Source: Euglena gracilis (lineage: Eukaryota > Euglenida > Euglenophyceae > Euglenales). Taken from it: 64,000 nucleotides of DNA. The stretch lies in contig CP154954.1 of the NCBI GenBank assembly GCA_039621445.1, positions 5,557,919 to 5,621,918 of the forward strand. Reading direction: 5' to 3'. Shown here in pieces: positions 1 through 10,396 of the stretch. The notes under the pieces are model-generated. The model made no database searches, had not been told where the DNA came from, and saw only the letters and a program-made list of their open reading frames with translations. The translations under genes were made by a program, and so were the position numbers. The stretch's first letter is position 1. Each line of letters opens with the position of its first letter.

Positions 1-2040
1 CTTTTTCAGGGCCAAAATTCCCCAAAAACTCGTGATTTTCTTGAATCACCAAGGGCTGGAAACTTCCAGGTACACACAGCCTTTCCTCGAAAAACAGTTG
101 GCCGTTCAAGACTTTATAGCTTTTGGGCCCAACTGAACCACCTTTTGTAGCCTCACATTTTATTTCCACGTGGGGCATCGGAACGTGAATGTGCTTCTCC
201 CCAATCACGCTCCCATAGGGGCTTAATATCCTTAGGGGTCATACTTGGCAGGGCGTCCCCCACTTCCATACGAGTGCCCCTCCTCGAACTTTCAGCCGTC
301 TCCGGGACAGGGGTCGTCTCCCCCCACCACTTTCTCATCTAAAAAATTAACTCGCTTCTTTTCTTTCCTGGGCCCTTTTTAAGTGGGTGTCCACAGGGGT
401 GTCTTTTCCTCCTGGGTCTACCCCACCCTCGGTTCCCCTCCTTGTGCACTCTCCTTTTTCCTCCTCGGGTGGTACGTTTTTGCAACTACGGGTTGTGTCC
501 CCCCCGTATCCAGGCATTACGTAAATTGGGCTGGTTTTCTATTCTTATCTCTAAACACTGTTTTTCCTCTTCATTTTCCTCCCGGATAAAATTTTCAATT
601 TCATCCTTGTCCGCGGCCGACACGTGCTTTTTTTTATGTCCATTTGGGCCTGTGAAACTTGGTATGACCACCGACTAAGGATATCCGCTATGGTATTTTC
701 TTTACCCGGGATACATCCCACCGTCAAATCATACTTAGAGAAAATTTGGTGCCATCTCGCCCTCCTCCCAACCGGACCACTGGGGGTGTCTAAGACTTCC
801 CTTGTCCAAGACTCCAAACTTTGGTGGTCGGTTAAAACCAAAACAGGTTGCAATCCAATCCAAATGTCCCATTTATGTAGTGTCAAAATTATGGCGTACG
901 TCTCCAATTCCCTGGGGGTCAATTTTCTTTGCCGCTCGGTCAATTTTCGAGACAGAAAAGCCACTTTCACAGTTTTTTTCTCAATAACATCCTGGGCTGT
1001 GTGTCTTCCTCCCCCCTCCTTCATCTGCTCTAAGGGGTACGCACTGGCATCTAACCTTAGCACAAAGGGTTTATCTGGGTCTACCCGTTGCAACATTAGG
1101 CCCGAATACAACCTTTTTTTCAGCTCCTCAAAAGCTTTTAAATCTTCCTCATATCCTTTCAATTTGTCTTGCAACCGGGTAGCCACTTCGGCACACATGT
1201 GAATGTATGCATTTAGGAATTTATGAATGCCAAAAAGGCTCTCAAAGCCGTATTTTTTTGGAACCTCCCATTTTTCGATCGCTCGTAACTTACCTGGTGC
1301 TGGCCTCCAAGTCCCGTTTCCGAAAATCTGCCCACCAATTTAAACCTCCTGAACAAAAAGTTTGGATTTGAACTCATCGGCCACCAAAAGTTCTGTTTTG
1401 AGCACCTCCAACACCCTCCTCAAACCAATTTCATTTGCCCCCACCAGGCCCTCCCCTTCCCCGAACGTTGTCCCCACCAGCATGTCGTCTATGTACCCTG
1501 TGGCGACATCCCTTACTGGTGTTAAACGGTCATCGATCTTTTGCCGAAATTGTTGGGGGGATTTGTCAAACCCATTACATTCACTCTCCACTCAAAAATG
1601 CCTTTGGGGGTGAAACAACACGCTATGGGTGGTCTTTCTGGGTGTAGAAGTTGTTGGTGAAAAGCTTCCTTCAAATCGCTAATCGAAAACATTTAGTTTG
1701 CACCACTTTTGACCAAAATGTTTTCAATTTTTGTCAGGGTGTAGTTGCATCGCCTTGTTTGGCTGTTTGAGCCCCTGACGTCTACCACCCCCCTCCAAGG
1801 AAAATCGTTGAATTTTTTTGCAACTGGAAAAGTCTGGGACAGCCCTTCAGGATTTTTTTGCTGTGGCTGGCTCGTGTATATTTTTTCGAGCCAGTCTTGT
1901 GTGGTGAATTTCTCGCACACTCCAAATCCTTCAAAATCTGCCTCCCTTTTTGTTTTTTAGTGTACGTCCAACCTTTCCTTGCTTTCGCCCTTTGGTGCGA
2001 AAAGGTAAAAAGTTGGAGTAACAGAAAAATAATGAAATAA
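1..2040 (-). pseudogene. Decayed family-B pol fragment (RT, RNase H, start of integrase)
   Basis: On the minus strand this reads as the middle of a Ty3/gypsy polymerase closely matching the intact-looking pol at 39288-42737. RT pieces lie at about 1990-1340, including a YIDD catalytic box followed by MLVG. RNase H lies at 1198-551, with the tether and the start of the integrase zinc region at 338-1. The frame is broken several times: separate open pieces at 1693-1920, 1340-1591 and 551-1198 are in different frames. The fragment is truncated at its 5' end near 2000-2040 and runs off the left edge of the window. RNase H keeps LTDHQSLESW and ADILSRW. It is a dead copy; identity is firm, exact ends are approximate. 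Confidence 0.9.
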
Positions 2041-2049
2041 ATGTAGCGT

Positions 2050-3249
2050 CGAAAAGTTGTAAAGCCCTTTTCCCCAATTAAGAGGCAGAGCACAAAGCAG
2101 GCGAGGGAGCCCTATGGGCTACGCAAAGAAATGCCAAGTGACTTGGCTGTCCTTTTCGGACATCAGAAGAACAAATCCAACTGGAAATCAAGTCTTGTAA
2201 ATGATAAAACAAATACCAAAATAGAATACCGCCTGCGGAGAGTAGAATCAGAATAAGGTTTTGATCTGTAGAGCTGGGTATTCCTAATTCATGCCGTTGG
2301 CCATATTTAGGAATACCACCTAGCATAGTACTGTGTATGGGACCCAGAGCTATATCTGGCCGTAGGCTTATACCTACATACACAGTACCGTGGCCTTAAG
2401 GCTGCTTGGTACACATCCCCCTCCCCTGGCGATGCCCGATTTCCTTACTGGACCAGGCCAGTCGGAATGCCGGACACAGTCCTAGGGACGGGGACCTGTC
2501 ACAGAGCCGTATGCGGCTTTTGGTTCTCCTGTCACCAGGGGTGTGGGAAGGAAAATGCGAAATAATGCAAAAACGCGCAAAAGAGGTTAACCGCTTATTC
2601 GGTGCCTACTTATTGCGGCAAAGGGGTGGAAGTGGAAGAGCCCATTTGAAAATGGGGTTGGAAGATTTCCATTCCAGAAAGTCCCATCCACCCAGTTTGG
2701 GGTATGACTATGGCACGCGGGGAGGTCTAATTCCATAATCACAAAAGATTGAATGGTAGGGTGTGGAAGGATTGGGCACCTGGCCAGTCATATCTGACCT
2801 GGGAGAAAGACCTATTTACAAAACCAACTGCCGGCGACAGCGATATTTTGCCCAGGGGGGTAAAGGAGAGAGGAGTGGGGACTGGTCAAAAGACCTTAAG
2901 TAGAAGTTTTGCTGTCTGGCAGTCTTATGGGGCCTCATCGCCGAAAAGTGACAAGTTGGGAACTTTTATTACGGTGTGCGCGCTGTGCGCTGTGCGTCTC
3001 CTTTCTGGCGGCATATACCCCTGGGTGAAGGCTTCACAGCGCGGCGCGGACACGATGTTATTGATGGGGTATCCCCAGAGGCTTATACCTCGACAGACGG
3101 GAGGTAGCCCAAAAGGGAGGGGTTCCATATGCAAGTATAAATACATATTGGCAGATGTGCCTGGGCTGGATACCGAATACAGGGACTGTAGGACCGATGA
3201 AAACGTCAGAGCAGGATGCATGGACCTGTGGCCTGTAGGTCTGGGGTAT
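2050..3249 (-). repeat. LTR-like block of family C/D, downstream of the env-position gene
   Basis: No credible gene is seen here. Several segments match the block at 29608-30743 in the same order and orientation: the segment around 2410 (GGTACACATCCCCCTCCC), the segment around 2690 (CCCATCCACCCAGTTTGG) and the stretch 2827-2960 with CAACTGCCGGCGACAGC. In both places the block lies directly 3' of the cysteine-rich minus-strand gene, and at 29.6 kb it lies directly 5' of a gag gene, as an LTR should. I could not define exact LTR ends or a flanking target duplication. The left side is cut by the family-B fragment. Confidence 0.6.
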
Positions 3250-4374
3250 CTATGACACAGATGGCCATTTTGTGGGAGTTGGTGGTCTTATCTCCCGAAC
3301 GTAATCTCCTTCAGGAGTTTCCACTATCTCCAGCATCGGAGGTTCAAAAATTACAAGTTGCCTTTCAGGCTCCTCGACATCATAGTCGGGCGATTCCCAT
3401 GCTTGTGTATACCCATCGGGTAATCGTACTCCGAGCCTGTTGGCTTCTCGATGAAGAAAATTCTGGAGGCTATCCCAAAAGAAAAGTGGCAACATTGCCG
3501 GCTAGATCCGAAAATTCAGGCGGGGGTGGTTGCATTGAACCTGTGGGGGTCTCCCCGGGTAAACGGCAGGATCTTCCTTGCAATGCTAGCCTGCGACTCG
3601 CGCTCGTATTGTGAATGGCCTTAAGATTTCTCTTACCCAACCGGTAAATTCCATTTTATAGGCCTCAGGGGGGTATTCAGGCAACAAAAATGTATAACCT
3701 GATCGGTTTGGCAGGTTTGTGCTGAAAAAGTGGGTATATCACCCCATCCCAGTCGGAGTCGTGAAAAAGACATGGCACTTTTGCCTTGCCTGCTGACTCG
3801 ACTGCGAGTCGGACAGCTGCGCTGTCAAGATGAAAATCTTTGGCGATTCCGCCTGTGCGGTAGCTGTGCACAGCTTTTAATTTCTTGAACTGGTAAAAAT
3901 TGATCTGGGACCTATAGTCCTGTTCCAATTTGGCCAAATGGTCTTCATTTTCTGGTATGACTCTAGTCATACTGCCACCGGCAGGAAACCAGAAATCTGC
4001 CTATAGGCAGTTGATGCAACGGACTGGTATGTCCTTATCATGATCGTTTTCCGTCCAGCGGAAATTGTTCATATTGGACATGCCAATAGGCATTCATCAC
4101 AAACCAATGCTGCGCAATTTCGCACATATGCGTCGTGGTGGAAGCTTATGCAGTCCTGGTTGCGTGTGCAGATTTGCACTGCGGGCATGCCGTTTCGAAG
4201 CCTATGGCACGCTGTACATAACCACAATAGTGGATCATTTTCCTGGAAATCCAGGACGAAATTTCCCCCAAAATATTGGGCGAATACCCTTGGAGTTTTC
4301 GCATTCCAAAAACGCCAGGTGTGGCTGGTCGTGAAAATACCAGGTTGACCCGGTGTAACAAGGGCTTGATCCAC
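3250..4374 (-). pseudogene. Cysteine-rich C-terminal part of the env-position gene, copy E
   Basis: Open pieces at 4374-4069, 3970-3677 and 3495-3250 together match 31880-30744 piece by piece. They share a start region with TWRFWN and PRVFAQYFG, a CxxC-His zinc-like box (CTACH), HHDAYVRNC, CDEC and CINC boxes, a helical segment and an acidic C-terminus. The repeated Cys and His pairs suggest a compact multi-zinc fold; I recognise no named family. Frame breaks near 4070 and 3680 make this copy non-functional. The first piece opens with GTG where the other copy has ATG. It ends at 3250, next to the LTR-like block. Confidence 0.65.
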
Positions 4375-7300
4375 TTATTCAGCCAGGGGTCACTGCTGTT
4401 ACGGATCATATTGGCCCTAGACTGGCGAGTCTGGAGGGGGTCTACTCTGGACAATACGTCATCAGTCCAAAGTGGCTCATTGGCCTCATGAGGGACATTT
4501 CACCGAATCGGTCTGATGGGAGGATTGCGCTTAGCGCCTGAGGAAACGGCAGCCGAAAAGCTTTGCAAAGGGATGGTAGGCCTTTGGCCTGCTCCAGAGC
4601 CATCTCCACCAGCAGGTGGTGGCTCATCGTCCCGCCGCTTTTCAGCGGGCTTGCAGGTGTCTTCGGTTGAGGGTTTATCCTTAGGCTTTTTCTGTTTGCG
4701 ATATCGGCGTTCTTACCTAGGGTCTGCCGGAGGCACTGGTCTTTCCGCCGTTGGCGGTGCCGGAGCTGCCGGTTTGGCAGGAGGTGGTTGCATTTCCGCC
4801 GTTGGCGGTGCTTGAGCAGCTGGTTTGGCTGCTGGGACATCCAACTCCATTGGAGTTGTGACCGTAGCCTGTACGGCTGTTGAGCTGCTACGAGCAGCAG
4901 GAACCCGTTGAGTTTCTGGAGGGGTTGCGGCAGGTGAGCCGCGATGAGTCAGCACTGCTGATACTGCGGACATTGCCGCGGTCAGACCCTGTAGCACACC
5001 ACCTAAAACACCTGTCGGTACTGTCGGTGATGCGACAAATTCTGTCGTGGTTGGTGCCGTTGGCATTCCAGGTAAGGAGAGGGGTGGTACCAGAGGTACC
5101 GCTGGCTGTTCAGCCTTAGATGTAGGGGAGTCGGTCTCTGAGATTGCATCTCCCTCAGGAGGAAGGGGTGTTCTTGAGCCCATTGGGGCTGGCGGAAGAG
5201 CTGGACGCTGAGGTTCATCAGCACATATTTCCTCCAGGCCTTCCATGCGGTCTTCACCGCTTTCGCCATCGCTCTCTTCACTGCACTCCACCGTTTCTGG
5301 TGAAGCGGCAGGGGCTGCTGGCTGTTCCGCTATAGCGCTAGGCACAGTACCTGTTTGCGCAGTCGCGCTGGTGGGTGCCGCAGTAGCGGGCTGGGGAGAA
5401 GAGGTGGCGACAGCAAATTGGCTTTCCTGAGGTCCATTAGGGACAAAAGGTTCTGCCGTAGCCGATAGGCTTGATCCCAGGTAACGCCGACCACGCCCGA
5501 ATACAGGTGGTGGTGTCTGACCAGGGATTCCCTGGGGTACTGGCGTTGCCGATTGCGGCTGAGATGTGACTGATGTTGCCAGTTGCGGCTGGGTTGAGTA
5601 TTCCGATGGCCGAACTTCCGCAGCCGATTGCGGCTTGGGGAATGTGCCTTTGGCACGTGTCTTTTCCGTAATCGGAAACTGTCCAATGGCTTCCGTTCAC
5701 CTTCAACCATCGTGTGGTTGAAGCGCAGGAGGGGTATGGCCATGCCCTGTTCATTGACTCTGCCGCCTTGAAAAAAACGGCAGTAACAACGCTCTATCGA
5801 GCGTATCGCCGAATCGGCGTTTGACATAATCGTCAATGCTTTCCTTTTCGAACCGGGGCCTGATCGGGACATAGTCCGGGGGAATTTCCCTATCGGGATT
5901 GATATAATAATATATCTCCATGATCTGGCAGGTCCAAGCCCTGAACCAGAACTGCTGCAAATACAGCAGGAGTTGACGGTGGTTGCGTCGCCCGTTCGAG
6001 CTTTTGGTGAACATCCTTTGGATTTTTGCAAAGGTGCAGGAGCATGATGCGCTTTGGCGCTGTCTGCGGGATATTGGCCTGTTTGCCGTCCTCATCCCGG
6101 ACTTCGGCCTGTGGTTGAGTACTGCGTACTCCGAATCCCCAGAAGTCCACTGCAAACTTTTCGTAGCAGTAAGAACATCGGACGATATACATCTGGCGGA
6201 AGCGGAGGTCCATATCGACCACTTCGAAGTGATAGGCATATTGCCAGTGGTAAAAGACTTGCAGAACATGTTTTCCGCCAATTTGGCGATATTTTCGGGC
6301 AGTGGGTAGATGTACCATTCCAGGCCTACACTGCGGACGCAGTCAAATAGCTGCTGCAGTTGGTCTTTACCTGTATTGTATCGGTCTTCTCGACCACAAT
6401 CCAGATAAGGATAACCGCATGAGTTCAGGAACCTTTCGAAGTTTTGGGTGGGATTTCCCGCCCAGAACCAAACGTGCCAGAAACCTGGCAGATTGTCCAA
6501 TATCGGACCGAAGATGGCATTGCCCTCAAAGGCATATAAAGTTCCATCATGGTGGAACTCACGATTGCGCTCCATATAGAGCTGTCTGCTCAAAGTCACG
6601 ACGGGGGAGGCGACCAGGATTGGAAGACTAAGTTCATTTTCGAACCTCCGCATGGCCTCGAATGCGAGGTCATGAATACTCTGGATGTGCTCGAATAGAG
6701 CTACCATGTCGTCTTCATAGACGTCCCGGTATTGGCCTTTTTGGACTTGGCCTTGTCCTTTTGGCCTGCAGTAGGTGCTCGTTTGGGATCATTTTTGCCT
6801 TTACCCTTGCCCGATCGGGATTCCCATTGAGGAATCTCTTCTCTAGCTTGTTTCCAAGCATGAGGACTGAGATGGGATGCGAAACGGGGTCCCAAAAAGG
6901 CAGGATTCATATCGCTTCTTCGTCCAAGCAATTCCTGTGAGGCATAAGCCATTTTGGCTGCTGGTTATGCTGCAGGTTGATCCTTAATGTCCGCCAATAG
7001 CGGTGGATTGTTGATAGGGAGTGGTTCGCCTCTAGGCGGATCGATGTAGGTGGGGTTTCGTACACGTTCGAGGGTGTCATCAAGAATTTTATGTACGTGT
7101 GCACGCTCCGCAGCTTCATGCTCGATTGCTGCCCTATGGGCTCCTTGGGCCAGTTCGGCCTCCTCGAGCTGTTGCAGAGTGGGTTCAGGAACAGGCAGTA
7201 CCTCGGTGGTGGCCTGTTGGCCTGGAGGCACTGTGGTGATGGCGCCATTGGCGCTGCTACAGGCTGTGGCGCCGTTGGTGCTGCTACAAGCTGTGGCGCC

Positions 7301-7855
7301 TTTGGCGCTGCTGGAGCTGCCGGCGCTGCTGCTTTTACTGGCACCGGTCTGGGGGTTTGCGCCATTGGCGCTGGTTTATCCAGCACGGCAAACGGCACGG
7401 GTACGGGCGAGGGTGCGGCCTGTTGTCCACCCGACGTCCGCCGTTGCCGTGCTTGGTTAGCCTGGCTGGGGCTGGGGCGGGGGCTGGTGGTTTCGGTCTC
7501 TTCATTGGGGATGAAGATTCTGGCCTACCCCGTTTCCCCAGGTCTGCTGACCTGTACGGCTGTGACGCATATCTGCGCTCTCCAGACCGAGGGCCTTGAA
7601 GCTGTTCCAGGGATTGGTAGTGGATGACTTTGCTGAGGTGACGTGAAGCAGGGTTCTGGAAGAGGTTCATGTACCATTGGTACTTCCTCTTCCACAGCCA
7701 TACGGCCTTCGGCCTCGGCCTGCTCCACATCCCCAGTCCAGGATCCAGGCTCCTGAGCCATCGGCTGATCCCGTTGTACGGGCAGCTGACTTCCAGCATC
7801 CAGATGGGCTGGAAATGAAAACGGTGGTAGTGCCGTTGACGATTGTGTCGTTCAC
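4146..7855 (-). pseudogene. Proline-rich N-terminal part of the env-position gene, copy E
   Basis: This is a broken minus-strand coding region whose pieces (7799-7335, 7398-6907, 6952-6701, 6707-5751, 5345-4713, 4454-4146) lie in shifting frames. It matches 59640-55958 plus 32553-31592. The best conserved part, around 6560-5800, carries LYAFEG, LPGFWHVWFWAGNP, a CxxC box and RAWT followed by ME-Y, the same order as in the other copy. The region at 5345-4713 is Pro/Ala-rich and shares the GVLGGVLQGLTA segment. Low-complexity tracts flank the conserved core. I recognise no known domain. Its position after pol and before an LTR-like block, inferred from the other copy, suggests a third structural or accessory ORF. 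Confidence 0.6.
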
Positions 7856-7938
7856 TTATGGCCGTTTCCCCCCCCCAGGACCATGTCCTGGGGGGGTCCT
7901 GGGGGGGTTCTGGGGGGGGGGGTCGTGGGGGGTCCTGG
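7856..7938. repeat. G-rich low-complexity tract at the 5' edge of element A
   Basis: Tandem GTCCTGGGGGGG-like units ending in the CTGG that was duplicated when the H1 element inserted. I see no gene. Confidence 0.6.
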
Positions 7939-8362
7939 TGTGGGATTCGCTCCCAGATGTGCAGCAGAATTAAGCAGAGCCAGGCCAGAGATTCCTAATT
8001 TGTACATTCCACAGTCTGTCATCTGTAACTTTGTGCAGGTGGCAAGCAGTATGAACCCTTTGGGGCTTTGACTTCTGGTTTGTTTCTTGCTGTGGTTTTG
8101 GGAAGGTTTGGCGCAATGAATTGGCTGATGGAGGAATCAAGGCGCAGGGAGGAGCAGATTGAAAAGGAAAATTTGAGGCAGTGTGTCAAGTACCTGGGGA
8201 AAGATCCTACAAATGTCTGTGGCCCCTGGGCGCTGAAGGTTGCTGAAAGGGAAGGATTTATGCTGGCAGGGGAGTACAAGAATTGCTACAGAAAAACCTG
8301 CAAATGTCAGATCTGCCAATGGCAAAGACAAAGTGGGGGCCAGAATGGGCCCCCCCCCTACA
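7939..8362 (+). repeat. H1 5' LTR
   Basis: 424 bp, TGTGGG...CCCTACA. It contains an ATG at 8116 and an open frame of about 85 codons encoding a charged, EESRRREEQIEKEN-rich segment and a KTCKCQIC box, running to 8376 just past the LTR end. Confidence 0.85.
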
Positions 8363-8812
8363 CAAAGGGTTCATGAGCCTTGCAGAGATGTCCAAGTTGT
8401 GCATGCTGAAGATGACAAGTCAAGGAATGCTGAGGTGTGTAATGCCAGCATCGGGCATTACAGCCCTGGACATGGTGACATTGAAGTTGATGAAGGCGGA
8501 TGTGGTGATGTACAGCTGGGCCATGGGGACCCATTGCATGCCAGAAGTGGTGATGGAGAAGATGCTCAAGCTGTGCATGCCACAGGTGTACATGCTGGTG
8601 ATGCAGTGCAAGAAACAAGCCAGAAGGAGCTGTCAAAGGTCAGATGCGAGTCCACCGACGAGGAAGAACCGTTCAACTGGGAAGTCCCGAAGAAGGATGT
8701 GGCTGAGCCAGGTGCAGACGAACCAAAGTCAAGAGGGAAGAATGAGACGACCAGTTGGAAGCGGAGAAGGAGAAGGCTGAAGCTTAAGGCTGCCAAGCGA
8801 CTCGAGGACTAA
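8345..8812 (+). CDS. H1 internal ORF: His/Asp/Gly-rich repetitive protein with Arg-rich tail
   Basis: Open from 8240, but the first ATG in frame is at 8345, giving about 155 residues. The N-terminal half is a degenerate repeat of His, Gly, Asp and Val built on a GATG/CATG-rich DNA repeat. The other forward frame is open as well and reads as a Met-rich repeat. The C-terminal part is acidic, then strongly basic with WKRRRRR followed by LKLKAAKRLED. The same layout is encoded on the minus strand at 26127-27293, so the protein is a family trait rather than chance. Function is unknown; an RNA- or DNA-binding packaging role is only an inference from the basic tail. Confidence 0.5.
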   Translation: MGPPPTQRVHEPCRDVQVVHAEDDKSRNAEVCNASIGHYSPGHGDIEVDEGGCGDVQLGHGDPLHARSGDGEDAQAVHATGVHAGDAVQETSQKELSKVRCESTDEEEPFNWEVPKKDVAEPGADEPKSRGKNETTSWKRRRRRLKLKAAKRLED

Positions 8813-9231
8813 GCGGACCGGGTGTTAACCTGATTGCCTTGTTCTTTTTGCCCCCTGTCGAAAGCTCCGGGTCGAATTTTCAGTGGCATGCCGGTTTGTG
8901 TGGCAAGTCCTGGTGGCACATCTTCCGGGATGATTGCCCAGGTAACTTTTGCCCCAAACCCCCCCCCTGTGTGGCAGGCCCTGGTGGCACGTCTTCGACG
9001 ATTGCTCAGGTAGCCATTGCTCCAGGGAACCAATTGCCCCCTGTGCACAAACCGCAGGCAGTGGGCCACGGCATGCACGGGTGTGGCATGGTGGGGTTGG
9101 CAATTGCTCGAAAAACGACTTGTGTGGCTCGAGGGCGGTGGAAAGGCAGGTGGCACAGGTGAAGCCCATCTGTGAGCGACTCCCAGATGCCAATGGCTGA
9201 CATAGCTTGGGAAGCTTTTTGAGGAGGGGAG
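8813..9231 (+). other. H1 3' untranslated region and polypurine tract
   Basis: No ORF of note. It holds a repeated motif around GTGTGGCAAGTCCTGGTGGC (8898 on, related to 8971 on) and ends with the purine tract 9221-9231, the expected plus-strand primer for LTR element replication. Confidence 0.6.
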
Positions 9232-9653
9232 TGTGGGATTCGCTCCCAGATGTGCAGCAGAATTAAGCAGAGCCAGGCCAGAGATTCCTAATTTGTACAT
9301 TCCACAGTCTGTCATCTGTAACTTTGTGCAGGTGGCAAGCAGTATGAACCCTTTGGGGCTTTGACTTCTGGTTTGTTTCTTGCTGTGGTTTTGGGAAGGT
9401 TTGGCGCAATGAATTGGCTGATGGAGGAATCAAGGCGCAGGGAGGAGCAGATTGAAAAGGAAAATTTGAGGCAGTGTGTCAAGTACCTGGGGAAAGATCC
9501 TACAAATGTCTGTGGCCCCTGGGCGCTGAAGGTTGCTGAAAGGGAAGGATTTATGCTGGCAGGGGAGTACAAGAATTGCTACAGAAAAACCTGCAAATGT
9601 CAGATCTGCCAATGGCAAAGACAAAGTGGGGGCCAGAATGGCCCCCCCCTACA
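9232..9653 (+). repeat. H1 3' LTR
   Basis: 422 bp, near-identical to 7939-8362; the difference at the end is C-run length (8 against 9). It is followed directly by the duplicated CTGG and then family-A coding sequence, so it makes a false fused frame with the downstream methyltransferase-like domain. Confidence 0.85.
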
Positions 9654-10396
9654 CTGGCAGCCCAGATGGAACAGACGCATTTGAAAAAAACTGGCACGGA
9701 AAACTGCTGTGGATGAACCCCCCATTCAGCAAAATTTCACAGGTGGTGAGAAAAATCCAAACAGACGAGGCCCATGCACTCCTCATGGTACCCAGATGGG
9801 TTCACAGAAAATGGTACGGAGAAATCAAAAAACTGGCAGTGATGTCAATGTTCATCCCAGCGGGAACAAAACTGTTCGGACAGGGTGACAAGAACTGCAG
9901 GAATACACCGTGGCATGTGGAAGTGTTTTTGGTATGCGGACACAAAACACGGTGCAAGTACCTACCAGGTTTCCACAAACACTTCACCCCCCTACATCCG
10001 ACATCCAAGGTGAGGTTCGGCACAGCCCACGAGCACCCGCCAGTGGAGGACGAGGTGGAGGGTGGTGAACAAAAACCCGATTTGGGGACAGAAAAACCAC
10101 AGAAACACATCAGAAAACTGCAGGAGGCAGCCACAGCGAGAAAACCAAAACCACCAGAACGGGCCACAGCAGAAAAACCAAAACCAAAAATGCTGGACCT
10201 GTTCTGTGGAACAAAATCGGTCAGCAAGGTGTATGAAAAAATGGGTTTCCAGGTGGTGACGGTGGATTCAGACCCCAGGTGGGAAGCGGATTACCAGGTT
10301 GACGTACTGGACTGGGACTTCAGAAAACACTTCAAACCTGGTGATTCCACACGGTGGTGTGTGGAGTTCCCTGCACAGAATTCAGCATTGCCCTGA
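9654..10396 (+). pseudogene. Element A: adenine-MTase-like domain then start of C5-MTase-like domain
   Basis: Codons from the insertion site on encode a Dam/DIRS-type methyltransferase-like segment. A LWMNPPFSK catalytic-type box (NPPF) is at about 9711, then LMVPRWVHRKWYG and FIPAGTKLF, aligning with residues 330-400 of the family-B pol. The upstream S-adenosyl-methionine-binding box (DxFA...N) is missing, lost with the 5' end. A Lys/Pro-rich linker follows (about 10050-10185), then motif I of a cytosine-C5 methyltransferase, MLDLFCGTKSVSKVYEKMGF, at 10189 on. The frame is lost near 10345, where the remainder continues in the next frame. Activity is not expected from this copy. Confidence 0.75.

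Larger units (their letters stand above)
7939..9653 (+). mobile_element. H1: complete small non-autonomous LTR element
   Basis: Two near-identical direct repeats (7939-8362 and 9232-9653) begin TGTGGG and end CCCCCTACA, giving TG...CA LTRs of 424 and 422 bp. A purine tract GAGGAGGGGAG (9221-9231) sits directly before the 3' LTR. The element is flanked by a 4-bp direct repeat CTGG (7935-7938 and 9654-9657). The internal 870 bp encodes no RT or integrase, so movement must have relied on another element's enzymes. No clear primer site follows the 5' LTR. The element lies in the 5' part of the family-A pol region. Confidence 0.85.

Noticed and set aside
624-1202. Plus-strand ORF of 192 codons
   Set aside because: It is the complement of the RNase H fragment, which has clear family-B homology on the minus strand.
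9232-10396. The H1 3' LTR as the genuine 5' LTR of element A, with the ORF at 9533-10396 as one protein
   Set aside because: The CTGG duplication at 7935-7938 and 9654-9657 shows that both LTRs belong to the small H1 element; the fused frame across 9653 is accidental.
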